25,748 bases of DNA from CAYRMV01 sp964425255. GTDB lineage: Bacteria > Bacteroidota > Bacteroidia > Flavobacteriales_D > Crocinitomicaceae. The stretch is from the NCBI GenBank assembly GCA_964425255.1, contig CAYRMV010000033.1, positions 1 through 25,748 on the forward strand. Reading direction: 5' to 3'. A program made the position numbers and the translations under genes. Shown piece after piece: positions 6,876 through 14,398 of this stretch (within the stretch, counting starts at the first letter, position 1; each line of letters starts with the position of its first letter). Below the pieces are notes generated by a model. The model was not told the DNA's origin. It searched no databases and saw only the letters and a program-made list of their open reading frames with translations.

Positions 6876-7541
6876 ATGAAACAATTTAAACTCATTTTTT
6901 TTATTTTCTTTTTGATTCTTTCAAGCCAGTCATGTAGCTTTAAATGGACAAGAATAATCAATTCAAAGGGTGAAAAATACTGGACTCGTCAATATAAAGA
7001 CAACGAAAAAAATGAACAATTGGAAGATCGAACGCTCTTTAAACAGTCCAAGAAAAATACGATTTATCAAATATACACCGGAAACATCCATACAGACACA
7101 ACACATTTCACAACATTCATTCAGTTTGACAGTGTACGGGTTTATCTATTTAATGGAACTGATTTGTATAAAAAAGTGTTTACCTCTGGTTTGATTTCAG
7201 GTCAAATGATTTATTGTAAACTAAATAGTTCATGCCAACCCACTCCGAGCATTCATATACTGGACGCATTAACTAAAGAACCAATTGTAGAAAATTTATG
7301 GGGTTGGACTGGCCATACCATCACAATTGATTATTTTCAAGAAATAAAATACATAAAAAGCAAACCGACAAAGAGGAAATTCAAATTTTGGGTATACACC
7401 TATAAAAAACGCTTCAACGGTGGAAACGCCATATTTTTACTCGAACTTACCAACAAAATGGCTGATAAACACACAAATCTCGAAGAATTTATCGAAGGTG
7501 CAGAAGTGACCTTCTTAACGCATGCACGATCAATGATTTGA
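6876..7541 (+). CDS. Uncharacterised lipoprotein
   Basis: The 221-aa product begins with MKQFKLIFFIFFLILSSQSC, a lipoprotein signal with lipobox SQSC and Cys at position 20. The mature part is polar and basic: an N-terminal region with WTRIINSKGEKYWTRQYKDN, a beta-rich middle (TTFIQFDSVRVYLFNGTDLY) and GWTGHTITIDYFQE, then FKFWVYTYKKRF and a closing helix. I recognise no domain. Membrane anchoring on the periplasmic side is predicted from the lipobox only. It is 62 bases after the HEFGH gene and 49 bases before the next secreted protein, but the strong change in base composition argues against these being one old operon. Confidence 0.5.
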   Translation: MKQFKLIFFIFFLILSSQSCSFKWTRIINSKGEKYWTRQYKDNEKNEQLEDRTLFKQSKKNTIYQIYTGNIHTDTTHFTTFIQFDSVRVYLFNGTDLYKKVFTSGLISGQMIYCKLNSSCQPTPSIHILDALTKEPIVENLWGWTGHTITIDYFQEIKYIKSKPTKRKFKFWVYTYKKRFNGGNAIFLLELTNKMADKHTNLEEFIEGAEVTFLTHARSMI

Positions 7542-7590
7542 AATTAAAAACATTCGATCTAAAATGTAAACTCAAAAAAGAAATAAATAC

Positions 7591-8217
7591 ATGAAATACA
7601 CCTTTATCTTTGGATGGATTTTGCTTTCGCATACTGTATTCACTCAAATAAATGCAGAAAAGTTTCACATAACTATCAATTCAGAACAAAATGATAGCAT
7701 GCAACGCATTTTTACGCATTTTTTAAACAATGAAGTCGAACGAGTTTCAATTGTTCGCTTAAAGAAAGCATACGATCAAGATAAGTATGAATCTTTTTTG
7801 AAAACAAAAAAAGTATTTCAAAGTAGGAAAAAATGGATTAAAAAGAATTCATACGAAGAATCGATGATTTTAGAAGGAAATCCTTATCCCAAGAAGCATT
7901 TCGATTCCATTGTTTTTGAATATGAATTTCGGGGTGTGGACAAAAAAAGAATTCAGTCAGAACATTTCTTAGATAGTACAGAAATAAAATTAGCTCTGAA
8001 TGAAGCATTTAACGGAGATAAACCAGAAATTTACACTTCTTGCTACAACCCCAGACACGCTATTTTGTTTTACGATAAAAAAGGTGAAATTTCAGGTGTG
8101 TATGAAATTTGCTTTGAGTGCAGTCAGGTAAAAATCGGCATCATTGGCACTGCAATATTTTCAAAATCAAATCCTTATCTAAAATCTTTGTTTGAAGAGT
8201 ATAATCTATTAGATTAG
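7591..8217 (+). CDS. Uncharacterised secreted protein with C-terminal Cys motif
   Basis: The 208-aa product starts with a signal peptide (MKYTFIFGWILLSHTVFTQ). The middle is charged. The C-terminal part carries CYNPRHAILFYDKKGEISGV followed by YEICFECSQVKIG (about residues 151-183), i.e. Cys near P-R-H-A-I-x-F-Y-D and a later C-x-x-C. I associate the pattern 'C-x-x-P-R-(N/H)-A-I-x-F-Y-D ... I-C-F-E-C' with a family of small Bacteroidota secreted proteins of unknown function; this is recollection, not a search. The C-x-x-C might form a disulfide or bind metal. It ends 34 bases before the next secreted protein. Confidence 0.5.
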   Translation: MKYTFIFGWILLSHTVFTQINAEKFHITINSEQNDSMQRIFTHFLNNEVERVSIVRLKKAYDQDKYESFLKTKKVFQSRKKWIKKNSYEESMILEGNPYPKKHFDSIVFEYEFRGVDKKRIQSEHFLDSTEIKLALNEAFNGDKPEIYTSCYNPRHAILFYDKKGEISGVYEICFECSQVKIGIIGTAIFSKSNPYLKSLFEEYNLLD

Positions 8218-8251
8218 CACTAATTTATTTGTATAATTGTAATCACGATAA

Positions 8252-8755
8252 ATGAAATCAATCCTTGTTTTATCTTTCTTTTTTGCTCTTTCCGAATATT
8301 TTTCCTTCGGGCAAATTGCGCGTTTTTCTATTTATCCAAAAGAATTTGAACAAATTAAAACAGAAACCCTTGTGGATTCAATGCAACAGTTGAAAGTAAT
8401 TTTAACTAGAGAAACTATCATGGACCAATCTGTAACTAAGATCTATTCCAATGAAAATAATTCAAACGACACGATCTCATACCGAGACTACTCATTAGAA
8501 ATACGAATCGAACAACCTGATACTGTTCTGTTTAGGAAAACTATTCGCAAAAATGATTTTGAATTGATCTTAGATGAAGAATTTTATCAAAATGCCATTC
8601 ATTACAATGCTTGGTTTCAAGAATATGACAATAAAAACAAAACGATAAAAATCACCTATTTGCTTGGTGTACCTGATACAGATTGGAATTGCCATTTTAC
8701 ACTCTATATTACCGAAAATGGCAACTATCATTACGAACTAGATGAAATCGAATAG
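8252..8755 (+). CDS. Uncharacterised secreted protein
   Basis: The 167-aa product begins with MKSILVLSFFFALSEYFSFG, a signal peptide probably cut near SFGQ. The rest is beta-rich and acidic (DTISYRDYSLEIRIEQPDTV, WFQEYDNKNKTIKITYLLGV, CHFTLYITENGNYHYELDE). No known domain or catalytic motif is seen. It could share a fold with other small secreted proteins of this stretch, but I see no clear sequence repeat between them. Confidence 0.45.
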   Translation: MKSILVLSFFFALSEYFSFGQIARFSIYPKEFEQIKTETLVDSMQQLKVILTRETIMDQSVTKIYSNENNSNDTISYRDYSLEIRIEQPDTVLFRKTIRKNDFELILDEEFYQNAIHYNAWFQEYDNKNKTIKITYLLGVPDTDWNCHFTLYITENGNYHYELDEIE

Positions 8756-8768
8756 TTTATCTACTTGA

Positions 8769-8944
8769 TTAAAGTATTATAATCGTTCTAATTACCAAAA
8801 ATTAGTTCATTTCTTAAACGAATTCATTCAAAATCACAAGGATCAATGGATTGCTCAAAGGGCTACCATCTATTTGAACCGAATTGAATCTGGGAAAAAA
8901 ACAACCGGCTGGGAAATGGATTAAAAGAACTCGAAAGTTTCTAA
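8769..8944 (+). pseudogene. C-terminal remnant of an unknown gene
   Basis: Between 8756 and 9025 there is no full gene, but a frame from 8769 to the TAA at 8922-8924 reads like real protein: NYQKLVHFLNEFIQNHKDQW, then IAQRATIYLNRIESGKKTTG and WEMD. There is no start codon, and a TGA (8766-8768) closes the frame on the left. Immediately after GWEMD, a shifted frame gives LKELESF and a stop, which looks like the original C terminus displaced by a small indel. The pattern suggests the last 55 or so residues of a helical protein. The segment 8945-9025 holds nothing I can support. Confidence 0.4.
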
Positions 8945-9025
8945 TGAATTAAAAATCACAATTCACAAAATACATCTTCTTTTGTCGAAATATTTACTTT
9001 ACATTCGTTGTAAAAAACAAACAAT

Positions 9026-9561
9026 CTGATCCCAAAATCACTTCTATTCATTCTATTTGCACTTGCTTCTTTGGTAAGTACTGCACAAGAAAAAGTTCCT
9101 CACTTCACACGTGTTTCAATTGCTAACTCGGGTGTTTCGATCTATATGCCCGACGATGAGGAGTTTGTTGTGGATACGCAAACATCACCCGATGGTGCTC
9201 TCCTGTTCACAGGAGAAGTTCTGTGTGGAGAGTATCGTTTCGCTACGATTGTTGTTAATTTTAATGAACTGAAACTTGAAACGAAAGAAGACAAAGAATC
9301 AATGCTCACCTCCTACCTCGATTATTTACAAGAATCGTTTAGTATCACTGCCAACGCTGGTTACGGTAAAGGGCATACCTTGGAAAAATATCCAAATGTG
9401 GTTGGTGTAATTGACTATTGGCAAGATATTGATGAGGATGAATGGGCAATTAAAGGATGGGCTTCTGAAACGCAGTTGTTATTTTTATGCTTTATGGAAC
9501 AGGAACTTATCCGTATTTGAACGCACAACAACTCTTTTTTGATAGTGTGCAATTTAAGTAA
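9026..9561 (+). pseudogene. Secreted-protein gene with lost start codon and C-terminal frameshift
   Basis: The open frame covers a clear signal peptide, IPKSLLFILFALASLVSTAQ, but its start would be CTG (9026) or ATC (9029). No ATG, GTG or TTG precedes the signal. A TTG at 9071 would give a 149-aa protein with half the signal missing. The body reads ANSGVSIYMPDDEEFVV and DYWQDIDEDEWAIKGWASET. Near 9479-9489, in a T-rich run, the frame leaves the natural ending: the annotated frame finishes LCFMEQELIRI, while the frame two bases on reads FMLYGTGTYPYLNAQQLFFD and ends at TAA 9559-9561. Two independent lesions argue for a pseudogene. The family is an uncharacterised Bacteroidota secreted protein. 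Confidence 0.6.
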
Positions 9562-9568
9562 AAACAAA

Positions 9569-9599
9569 AACCCTGAAATCCATTGTTGACTTCAGGGTT
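9569..9599 (-). terminator. Rho-independent terminator of the esterase gene
   Basis: AACCCTGAA (9569-9577) pairs perfectly with TTCAGGGTT (9591-9599), a 9-bp stem with a 13-base loop. Read on the - strand, the stem is followed directly by a T-rich tract (TTTTTGTTTTT, 9570 down to 9560). It lies 24 bases after the esterase stop. It may also slow transcripts arriving from the + strand side, where the downstream tract is less T-rich. Confidence 0.8.
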
Positions 9600-9623
9600 G
9601 ATCTATTATTTTTGTTTTCTACT

Positions 9624-11309
9624 TTATTCTTTGATCCATTTAAAAACAAGCATTTTACCTTCGTGCTGTACTTGAACCAAATACAAGCCTGACAACCAAT
9701 TTGTTGTTTCAATTTGCCATTCGGATTCCGTATTCGAAGACCTTGTAAGTAATCTTCCTTGTGCGTCTAAAATCTGAATCGTTGCATCAAGAGGAAGGTT
9801 TTTCATCGAAAGAACTGTCGAACCAGGATTAGGGTACAATTCTATTTGATTTGCATATAACTCATCCACGGAAAGTCCTTGAACTTGAACCGTTTGAGTT
9901 GAACTGCTCACACAACCATTGGCAGATGTCACCGTCAACTCCACTACATACGAGCCATTTGCAGGAAATGTGAACGATGGATTTGCTTCTGTTGCATTTC
10001 CTAAATTGGCAAAATTCCATTCATAACTACTTCCTGCACCCCCATTGGATTGAAAATTAAACACATTTAATTGTTGGTTAAATGTAAACTGTGCATTCGG
10101 TAAAGGTGAAACGCTTACACCCAATTCTTTTTGATTATTCGCAGCAGCCAAATGTGAAAAAGATTGATACGTAATCGCATGATTTCCTGCTAAATTCCAT
10201 AAAATTTGAATCGAATCTTTTTTCTGAGAAAGAATCGTACCATTTGCCACATTCCAACAAGTAGAAACTAAGTCAAAATCAGGTAGTACATACCAAGCCG
10301 ATTCTCCTACACAAAGTTGATTATCACCTGTAAGCGCATAATTTTCGGGTTTCAACTGAGCCCAATAATGTTGATCAATGGCATCAAAAATCGTATCCCA
10401 ATAAGGCGTCGGAGGATTGTTGAAATATCCATTATCTGTTCCGTGTGGTTCGTGATCTTGTCCTTCAAAAAATAGATTCGTATGCGGAATTCCGAATGAA
10501 GTCAACTGATTCGAAACACATCGAGATCCATGCGTGATTGGGGTTGTGAACACTCCAAACGGATTTCCAACACCAAATGGTACTGTTCCGTCCGCTGTAC
10601 CATGAACCAACAAAGCAGGTACCGTTTCATCGGAATCAACAAAAGTTGAATCGCCCAATGCACCCCATAAATTGACAATTGCTTTCAAGTCAACGGTATG
10701 GTTATACGTATTCCCAGAGCAATCCAAGCAACCTAAATTCGGTGTAAACAAATCACCCGTTATGGATGAAGGAGCTTCGTTTTGATCCAAATATGCCACG
10801 TGCATCGTTGCAAATCCACCAGCACTACTTCCTCCTAGAAAAATGTAATTGGTATCAATGTCATAAACGGGAGCAAATTCTTTCAAATAGCGAATAGCTG
10901 CACGAATGTCTTGTGTTCCGCGGTAAACAGCTCTTTCCGCACTTGAAGAAGATAAGGGATTGAATCCCAAACGATATCCGATAGAAGCTGTAACATATCC
11001 TCTTTTGGCAAAACTATCGCAAAAGGCAACCATGTCATCTGCTTCTTTGTCACCAGTTAAAAATCCACCCGGATGCACCCAAATCATCAAAGGACGTAAT
11101 GCTTGATTATCACCAATAGGTTCGTAAATATCCATGAACAAATCGGTGTTGTTATACGGAATGTTCCACACTTGTCCTTCGCCATATTGCACATTGGCAT
11201 GTTTGAAAACAGAAGTAAAAATGGCTTTTTGATACCGGTTTGTATCACATTGAGCAGCAGCTAGTTGAAAAACAACTATAAAAAGCAGTAGCGGTAAAAA
11301 TTTCATCAT
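9624..11309 (-). CDS. Secreted esterase/lipase with PKD-like domain and T9SS sorting domain
   Basis: The 561-aa product has a signal peptide (1-20, ending AAAQ). An alpha/beta-hydrolase domain (about 40-320) carries the oxyanion motif HPGG (79-82), nucleophile motif G-S-S-A-G (160-164, Ser 162), acid D240 in HGTADGTVPF and His in GQDHEPHG (H286 or H289). A PKD-like beta domain follows (about 403-478: YEWNFANLGNATEANPSFTF). The end is a type A T9SS sorting domain from ELYPNPGSTVLSM (490 on) to the final VFKWIKE. It should leave through the Sec system and then T9SS to the surface or medium, and hydrolyse an ester such as a short lipid or acetylated glycan; the substrate cannot be read from sequence. 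The fold recalls BD-FAE or carboxylesterase-type enzymes. Downstream is a strong terminator. Confidence 0.85.
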   Translation of the reverse strand: MMKFLPLLLFIVVFQLAAAQCDTNRYQKAIFTSVFKHANVQYGEGQVWNIPYNNTDLFMDIYEPIGDNQALRPLMIWVHPGGFLTGDKEADDMVAFCDSFAKRGYVTASIGYRLGFNPLSSSSAERAVYRGTQDIRAAIRYLKEFAPVYDIDTNYIFLGGSSAGGFATMHVAYLDQNEAPSSITGDLFTPNLGCLDCSGNTYNHTVDLKAIVNLWGALGDSTFVDSDETVPALLVHGTADGTVPFGVGNPFGVFTTPITHGSRCVSNQLTSFGIPHTNLFFEGQDHEPHGTDNGYFNNPPTPYWDTIFDAIDQHYWAQLKPENYALTGDNQLCVGESAWYVLPDFDLVSTCWNVANGTILSQKKDSIQILWNLAGNHAITYQSFSHLAAANNQKELGVSVSPLPNAQFTFNQQLNVFNFQSNGGAGSSYEWNFANLGNATEANPSFTFPANGSYVVELTVTSANGCVSSSTQTVQVQGLSVDELYANQIELYPNPGSTVLSMKNLPLDATIQILDAQGRLLTRSSNTESEWQIETTNWLSGLYLVQVQHEGKMLVFKWIKE

Positions 11310-11392
11310 AAAACTTTAATTAATGACTAAAAATACACAAAAAATCAAACTCTAGTTATTTTCTAAGTAACTTTCCTTCCAAATTGACAAAA

Positions 11393-12037
11393 ATGAAACG
11401 AAAAGCATGGGTGATTGGAGCAACAGGTTTGGTAGGAACTGAACTAGTAAAGCAATTAATAAATTCCGATCAATTTGAAGAAATTCATGTTTTTGTACGC
11501 ACACCTTTGGAACATATTTCACCTAAAATCCAGGTACATCTCACTGATTTTCAAAACCCTGAAAAAGTCATGGAACACCTTTCTGGTGACGTATTATTTT
11601 CTGCATTGGGAACAACTTTAAAAACTGCCGGAAGCAAAGAAAAACAATTCCAAATCGATTACGAATTTGTTTATCAATTTGCAGAAAAATCAGCAGAAAG
11701 AGGCGTAAAATCAATGATAAATGTCTCCTCGATTGGAGCGAATGAAAAAAGCAGTAATTTTTACCTAAATATGAAAGGGAAACTCGAACAAGCATTGAAT
11801 CAATTGCCTTTTGAACGCGTCATTCATCTTCGACCTTCGATGTTAGACGGAGAACGTAAAGATTTTCGTTTGGGTGAAAAAATGAGTCTGCCCATCATGC
11901 GACTACTTTCCCGTATTCCCGCTTTCAAAAAATGGGGTGTTATTCAAGCCAAACAAGTAGCAAGTGCAGCAATTCATGCCGATTCAATAGAAAAATCAAA
12001 TAGAACAATTTGGGAAATGGAACAACTTTTAAGGTGA
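11393..12037 (+). CDS. NAD(P)-binding Rossmann-fold oxidoreductase (HTATIP2-like atypical SDR)
   Basis: I choose the ATG at 11393 (MKRKAWVIGATGLVG); an in-frame TTG nine bases earlier is less likely. The 214-aa protein shows the nucleotide motif GATGLVG (about 9-15), an FSALGTTLKTAGS segment at the third strand and INVSSIGAN for the fifth. YLNMKGKLE supplies the Y-x-x-x-K pair of short-chain dehydrogenases. RVIHLRPSMLDGERKD follows. The set is typical of the small atypical SDR group near HTATIP2/TIP30 and YbjT. The substrate is unknown; cytoplasmic. Its stop lies one base from the stop of the facing epimerase gene, so the two converge tail to tail. Upstream, TAACTTTC (11368-11375) is a one-mismatch -7 box. 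Confidence 0.75.
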   Translation: MKRKAWVIGATGLVGTELVKQLINSDQFEEIHVFVRTPLEHISPKIQVHLTDFQNPEKVMEHLSGDVLFSALGTTLKTAGSKEKQFQIDYEFVYQFAEKSAERGVKSMINVSSIGANEKSSNFYLNMKGKLEQALNQLPFERVIHLRPSMLDGERKDFRLGEKMSLPIMRLLSRIPAFKKWGVIQAKQVASAAIHADSIEKSNRTIWEMEQLLR

Positions 12038-12038
12038 T

Positions 12039-12914
12039 TTAACCAACGTGAAACGAAACTTCCCAAAACGAGGAGTGTCTTTCGTTTGGATTTAATTGAA
12101 TCATACGCGGTTTTTCCTCCCAATTCCCCGTTGTGTTTTCCAAATCAGCGTGACCATTCCAAGGTTCCAAGCACAAAAACGGCGCTGCATTTTTGGTCCA
12201 AATTCCAAACGTTTGAAAATTATTCCATGCAAAACGGAGCACTTTAATTCGGTCTTTCGGATGCAATTCAATCCAATTGGAAGTTACGTCATGGAATACA
12301 AGCGCATCTCGATCAAATAAATTGTAGGACAAATCCAGTTTTCCTTCAGTAGTTTCAAATTCGGTGAATTCAGAAGTTAAAAGTCCATCTTTCAATTCAT
12401 TTCGAAAGAAATCTTCGTTTTTTTCCCACGTGAGTTGATAATCGTCAAACGAATCACCAACTTGAAAAGGACAGTTGAATGCCGGATGTCCGCCCAAACC
12501 TGCTATCAACTTTTCTGAACCCGAATTCAATAATTCATACGAAACTCGAAGCGATTCATTTTCAACTGAATACATTATTTCTAACTGAAAATCAGCAGGA
12601 AATAAGATTTTTGTTTGCTCCGATTGAATCAAACGAAACGTGATGGATTTTTCGGAAAGAAGAACTGCTTCAAACTCCAAATCCCGGGCAAATCCATGTT
12701 GAACTAATTCGAGTTTGTTTCCTTTCCAAAAAGCCGTGTTTTCTTTCAATTTACCTACATTGGGAAACAAAACAGGCGATCTTCTACCCCAAAAAGTTGC
12801 ATCACCTTGCCAAAGCAATTCGGTCTGTGAAGGTTTATGGAATAGGGATTGAAGCTCGGCGCCATGCGACGAAATCAATATTCTCCAAGTGGTTGATTGC
12901 AACGAATAATTCAT
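12039..12914 (-). CDS. Aldose 1-epimerase family protein (LacX-like)
   Basis: The 291-aa protein follows the galactose mutarotase fold of the LacX/YeaD group. The N-terminal block has ELLWQGDATFWGRRSPVLFP and NVGKL (about 32-55). HGFARDLEF (73-81) holds the first conserved His, GGHPAFNCPF (141-150) the proton-donor His (H143), and FLCLEPWNG (246-254) the base Glu (E250). All three expected active-site residues are present. The family interconverts alpha and beta forms of hexoses or phosphohexoses; the exact sugar is unknown, and no sugar-pathway genes lie next to it. Cytoplasmic. The start ATG (12914) is 22 bases from a TACTTTTG box. Length is normal for the family. Confidence 0.85.
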   Translation of the reverse strand: MNYSLQSTTWRILISSHGAELQSLFHKPSQTELLWQGDATFWGRRSPVLFPNVGKLKENTAFWKGNKLELVQHGFARDLEFEAVLLSEKSITFRLIQSEQTKILFPADFQLEIMYSVENESLRVSYELLNSGSEKLIAGLGGHPAFNCPFQVGDSFDDYQLTWEKNEDFFRNELKDGLLTSEFTEFETTEGKLDLSYNLFDRDALVFHDVTSNWIELHPKDRIKVLRFAWNNFQTFGIWTKNAAPFLCLEPWNGHADLENTTGNWEEKPRMIQLNPNERHSSFWEVSFHVG

Positions 12915-12928
12915 ACGACTCTTTTGAA

Positions 12929-12936
12929 CAAAAGTA
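12929..12936 (-). promoter_or_regulatory. Bacteroidota -7 box for the epimerase gene
   Basis: On the - strand this reads TACTTTTG, matching TAnnTTTG exactly, 14 bases before the epimerase start. I see no good -33 TTTG at the usual distance, so this is a partial match. Confidence 0.4.
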
Positions 12937-12987
12937 CAGCAAGAAATTAAACGAAGAGCTTGATTATACCAACTCCTCTAAATTTAC

Positions 12988-12995
12988 TATCTTTG
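12988..12995 (+). promoter_or_regulatory. Bacteroidota -7 box for the helicase gene
   Basis: TATCTTTG matches TAnnTTTG and lies 22 bases before the helicase ATG. TTG at 12960-12962 is the nearest -33-like element, but the 25-base spacing is longer than usual. Confidence 0.45.
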
Positions 12996-13017
12996 CACCC
13001 TACAAAAAATAATTCCC

Positions 13018-14349
13018 ATGACTTTTTCGGATTTGAATTTGAATAAACAATTGTTGAATGCGCTTGCGGATTTAGGTTTCGAACGTCCGACTCCCATTCA
13101 AGAAAATGCGTTTTCTGTCATTCTATCGGGAAAAGATGTCTTGGGAATTGCCCAAACAGGAACGGGAAAAACGCTGGCTTATCTTTTGCCTTCCCTGCGC
13201 CAATGGCAGTTTTCGAAATCCCGTTTTCCCCAAATCTTGATCATCGTCCCTACGCGGGAATTGGTGGCACAAGTGGTGGAAGAATGTGAAAAATTGACCA
13301 CCTACATGAACGTTGTCACGGTCGGTGTCTACGGAGGCGCAAACATTCGTACACAAGCAGAAACGGTCAGTCAAGGGTTGGATATTTTGGTGGCAACTCC
13401 AGGTCGTCTGTTGGATTTGGCTTTGCGTGGTGACTTGGTTTTGAAAGGAATCAAAAAATTGATTATCGATGAAGTGGATGAAACCTTGAACCTTGGTTTT
13501 CGCACACAATTGACTCAAATTTTAGATATTCTTCCGCAAAAGAAACAGAGTTTGATGTTTTCTGCAACCATTTCGGAAGAAGTAGAAGCGTTGATCTACG
13601 ATTATTTTATCGATCCAGTAAAAATCGAAGCTGCTCGTGCGGGTACTCCATTGAAAAACATTGAACAAATCAATTATGTGGTTCCCAATTACAACACGAA
13701 ACTCAATTTGTTGACGCATCTATTGGATACGGATGAACAGATCAAAAAAGTGTTGATTTTTACTTCTAAGAAAAAAATGGCCGACGATCTTGCTGAAAAA
13801 CTAGAGCCTTTGTATCCCGATGCGATTGGTGTTATTCATTCCAACAAATCCCAGAACAACCGTTTCGCCACTGTTCAGCGATTCAACAACAACGAAATCA
13901 GCATGTTGATTGCAACGGAATTGGTTTCACGTGGTATTGATATCGATGAAGTGACGCACGTAATCAACTTTGACACACCGGATGTACCTGAAAATTACAT
14001 GCATCGCATTGGTCGTACAGGTCGCGCGGACAAAGATGGGATTGCCATTACGTTTACTTCTGAGTTTGAATTGGATTTCAAAAAAGAAATTGAAGTATAC
14101 ATGCAACAAGAAATTCCAACCAAAGCTTTGCCTGAGGAAGTGGAAATTTCAACCGAATTAATCGCAGAAGAACTTCCCAAAATCGACATGCCGAATGTGC
14201 TGGTGAAATTACCAAAACGAGAAAATGTGGGTCCTGCTTTCCACGAGAAAAAAGCCAAAAACCAAAAGGTAAATGTGCGCAAAGACTGGAAAAAAATCAA
14301 AATGGACAAATACGGAAAACCAAAAACACGCGGACAAAAGAAAAAGTAA
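13018..14349 (+). CDS. DEAD-box-family ATP-dependent RNA helicase with DEVD in motif II
   Basis: The 443-aa protein has the full two-RecA-domain helicase core: Q motif (ERPTPIQ, 22-28), motif I AQTGTGKT (45-52), PTRELV, a GG, TPGRL, motif II DEVD (151-154, in LIIDEVDETLNLGF), SAT (182-184), motif V ELVSRGIDID and motif VI HRIGRTGR. The tail (about 380-443) is Lys-rich, ending KTRGQKKK, as in RhlE-like proteins that bind RNA non-specifically. It would unwind short RNA duplexes in ribosome assembly or RNA turnover. The Ala of DEAD is replaced by Val; the acidic pair binding Mg-ATP is kept, so activity is expected. The following lipoprotein gene begins 50 bases later with no terminator between. 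Confidence 0.9.
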   Translation: MTFSDLNLNKQLLNALADLGFERPTPIQENAFSVILSGKDVLGIAQTGTGKTLAYLLPSLRQWQFSKSRFPQILIIVPTRELVAQVVEECEKLTTYMNVVTVGVYGGANIRTQAETVSQGLDILVATPGRLLDLALRGDLVLKGIKKLIIDEVDETLNLGFRTQLTQILDILPQKKQSLMFSATISEEVEALIYDYFIDPVKIEAARAGTPLKNIEQINYVVPNYNTKLNLLTHLLDTDEQIKKVLIFTSKKKMADDLAEKLEPLYPDAIGVIHSNKSQNNRFATVQRFNNNEISMLIATELVSRGIDIDEVTHVINFDTPDVPENYMHRIGRTGRADKDGIAITFTSEFELDFKKEIEVYMQQEIPTKALPEEVEISTELIAEELPKIDMPNVLVKLPKRENVGPAFHEKKAKNQKVNVRKDWKKIKMDKYGKPKTRGQKKK

Positions 14350-14398
14350 TTTATCGCTGAATAATTCTTACTTTAGTATCCGTTAATTGTTTGATTGG

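Noticed and set aside
1..9561. Integron gene-cassette array
   Set aside because: Only one palindrome is visible, at the left end; no attC-like element separates the other genes and no integrase is present, so I keep this as an open idea rather than a call.
12797..13012. A 71-codon frame on the + strand between the epimerase and helicase genes
   Set aside because: It lies mostly antisense to the epimerase 5' end and the divergent promoter region, and its product looks unlike a folded protein.
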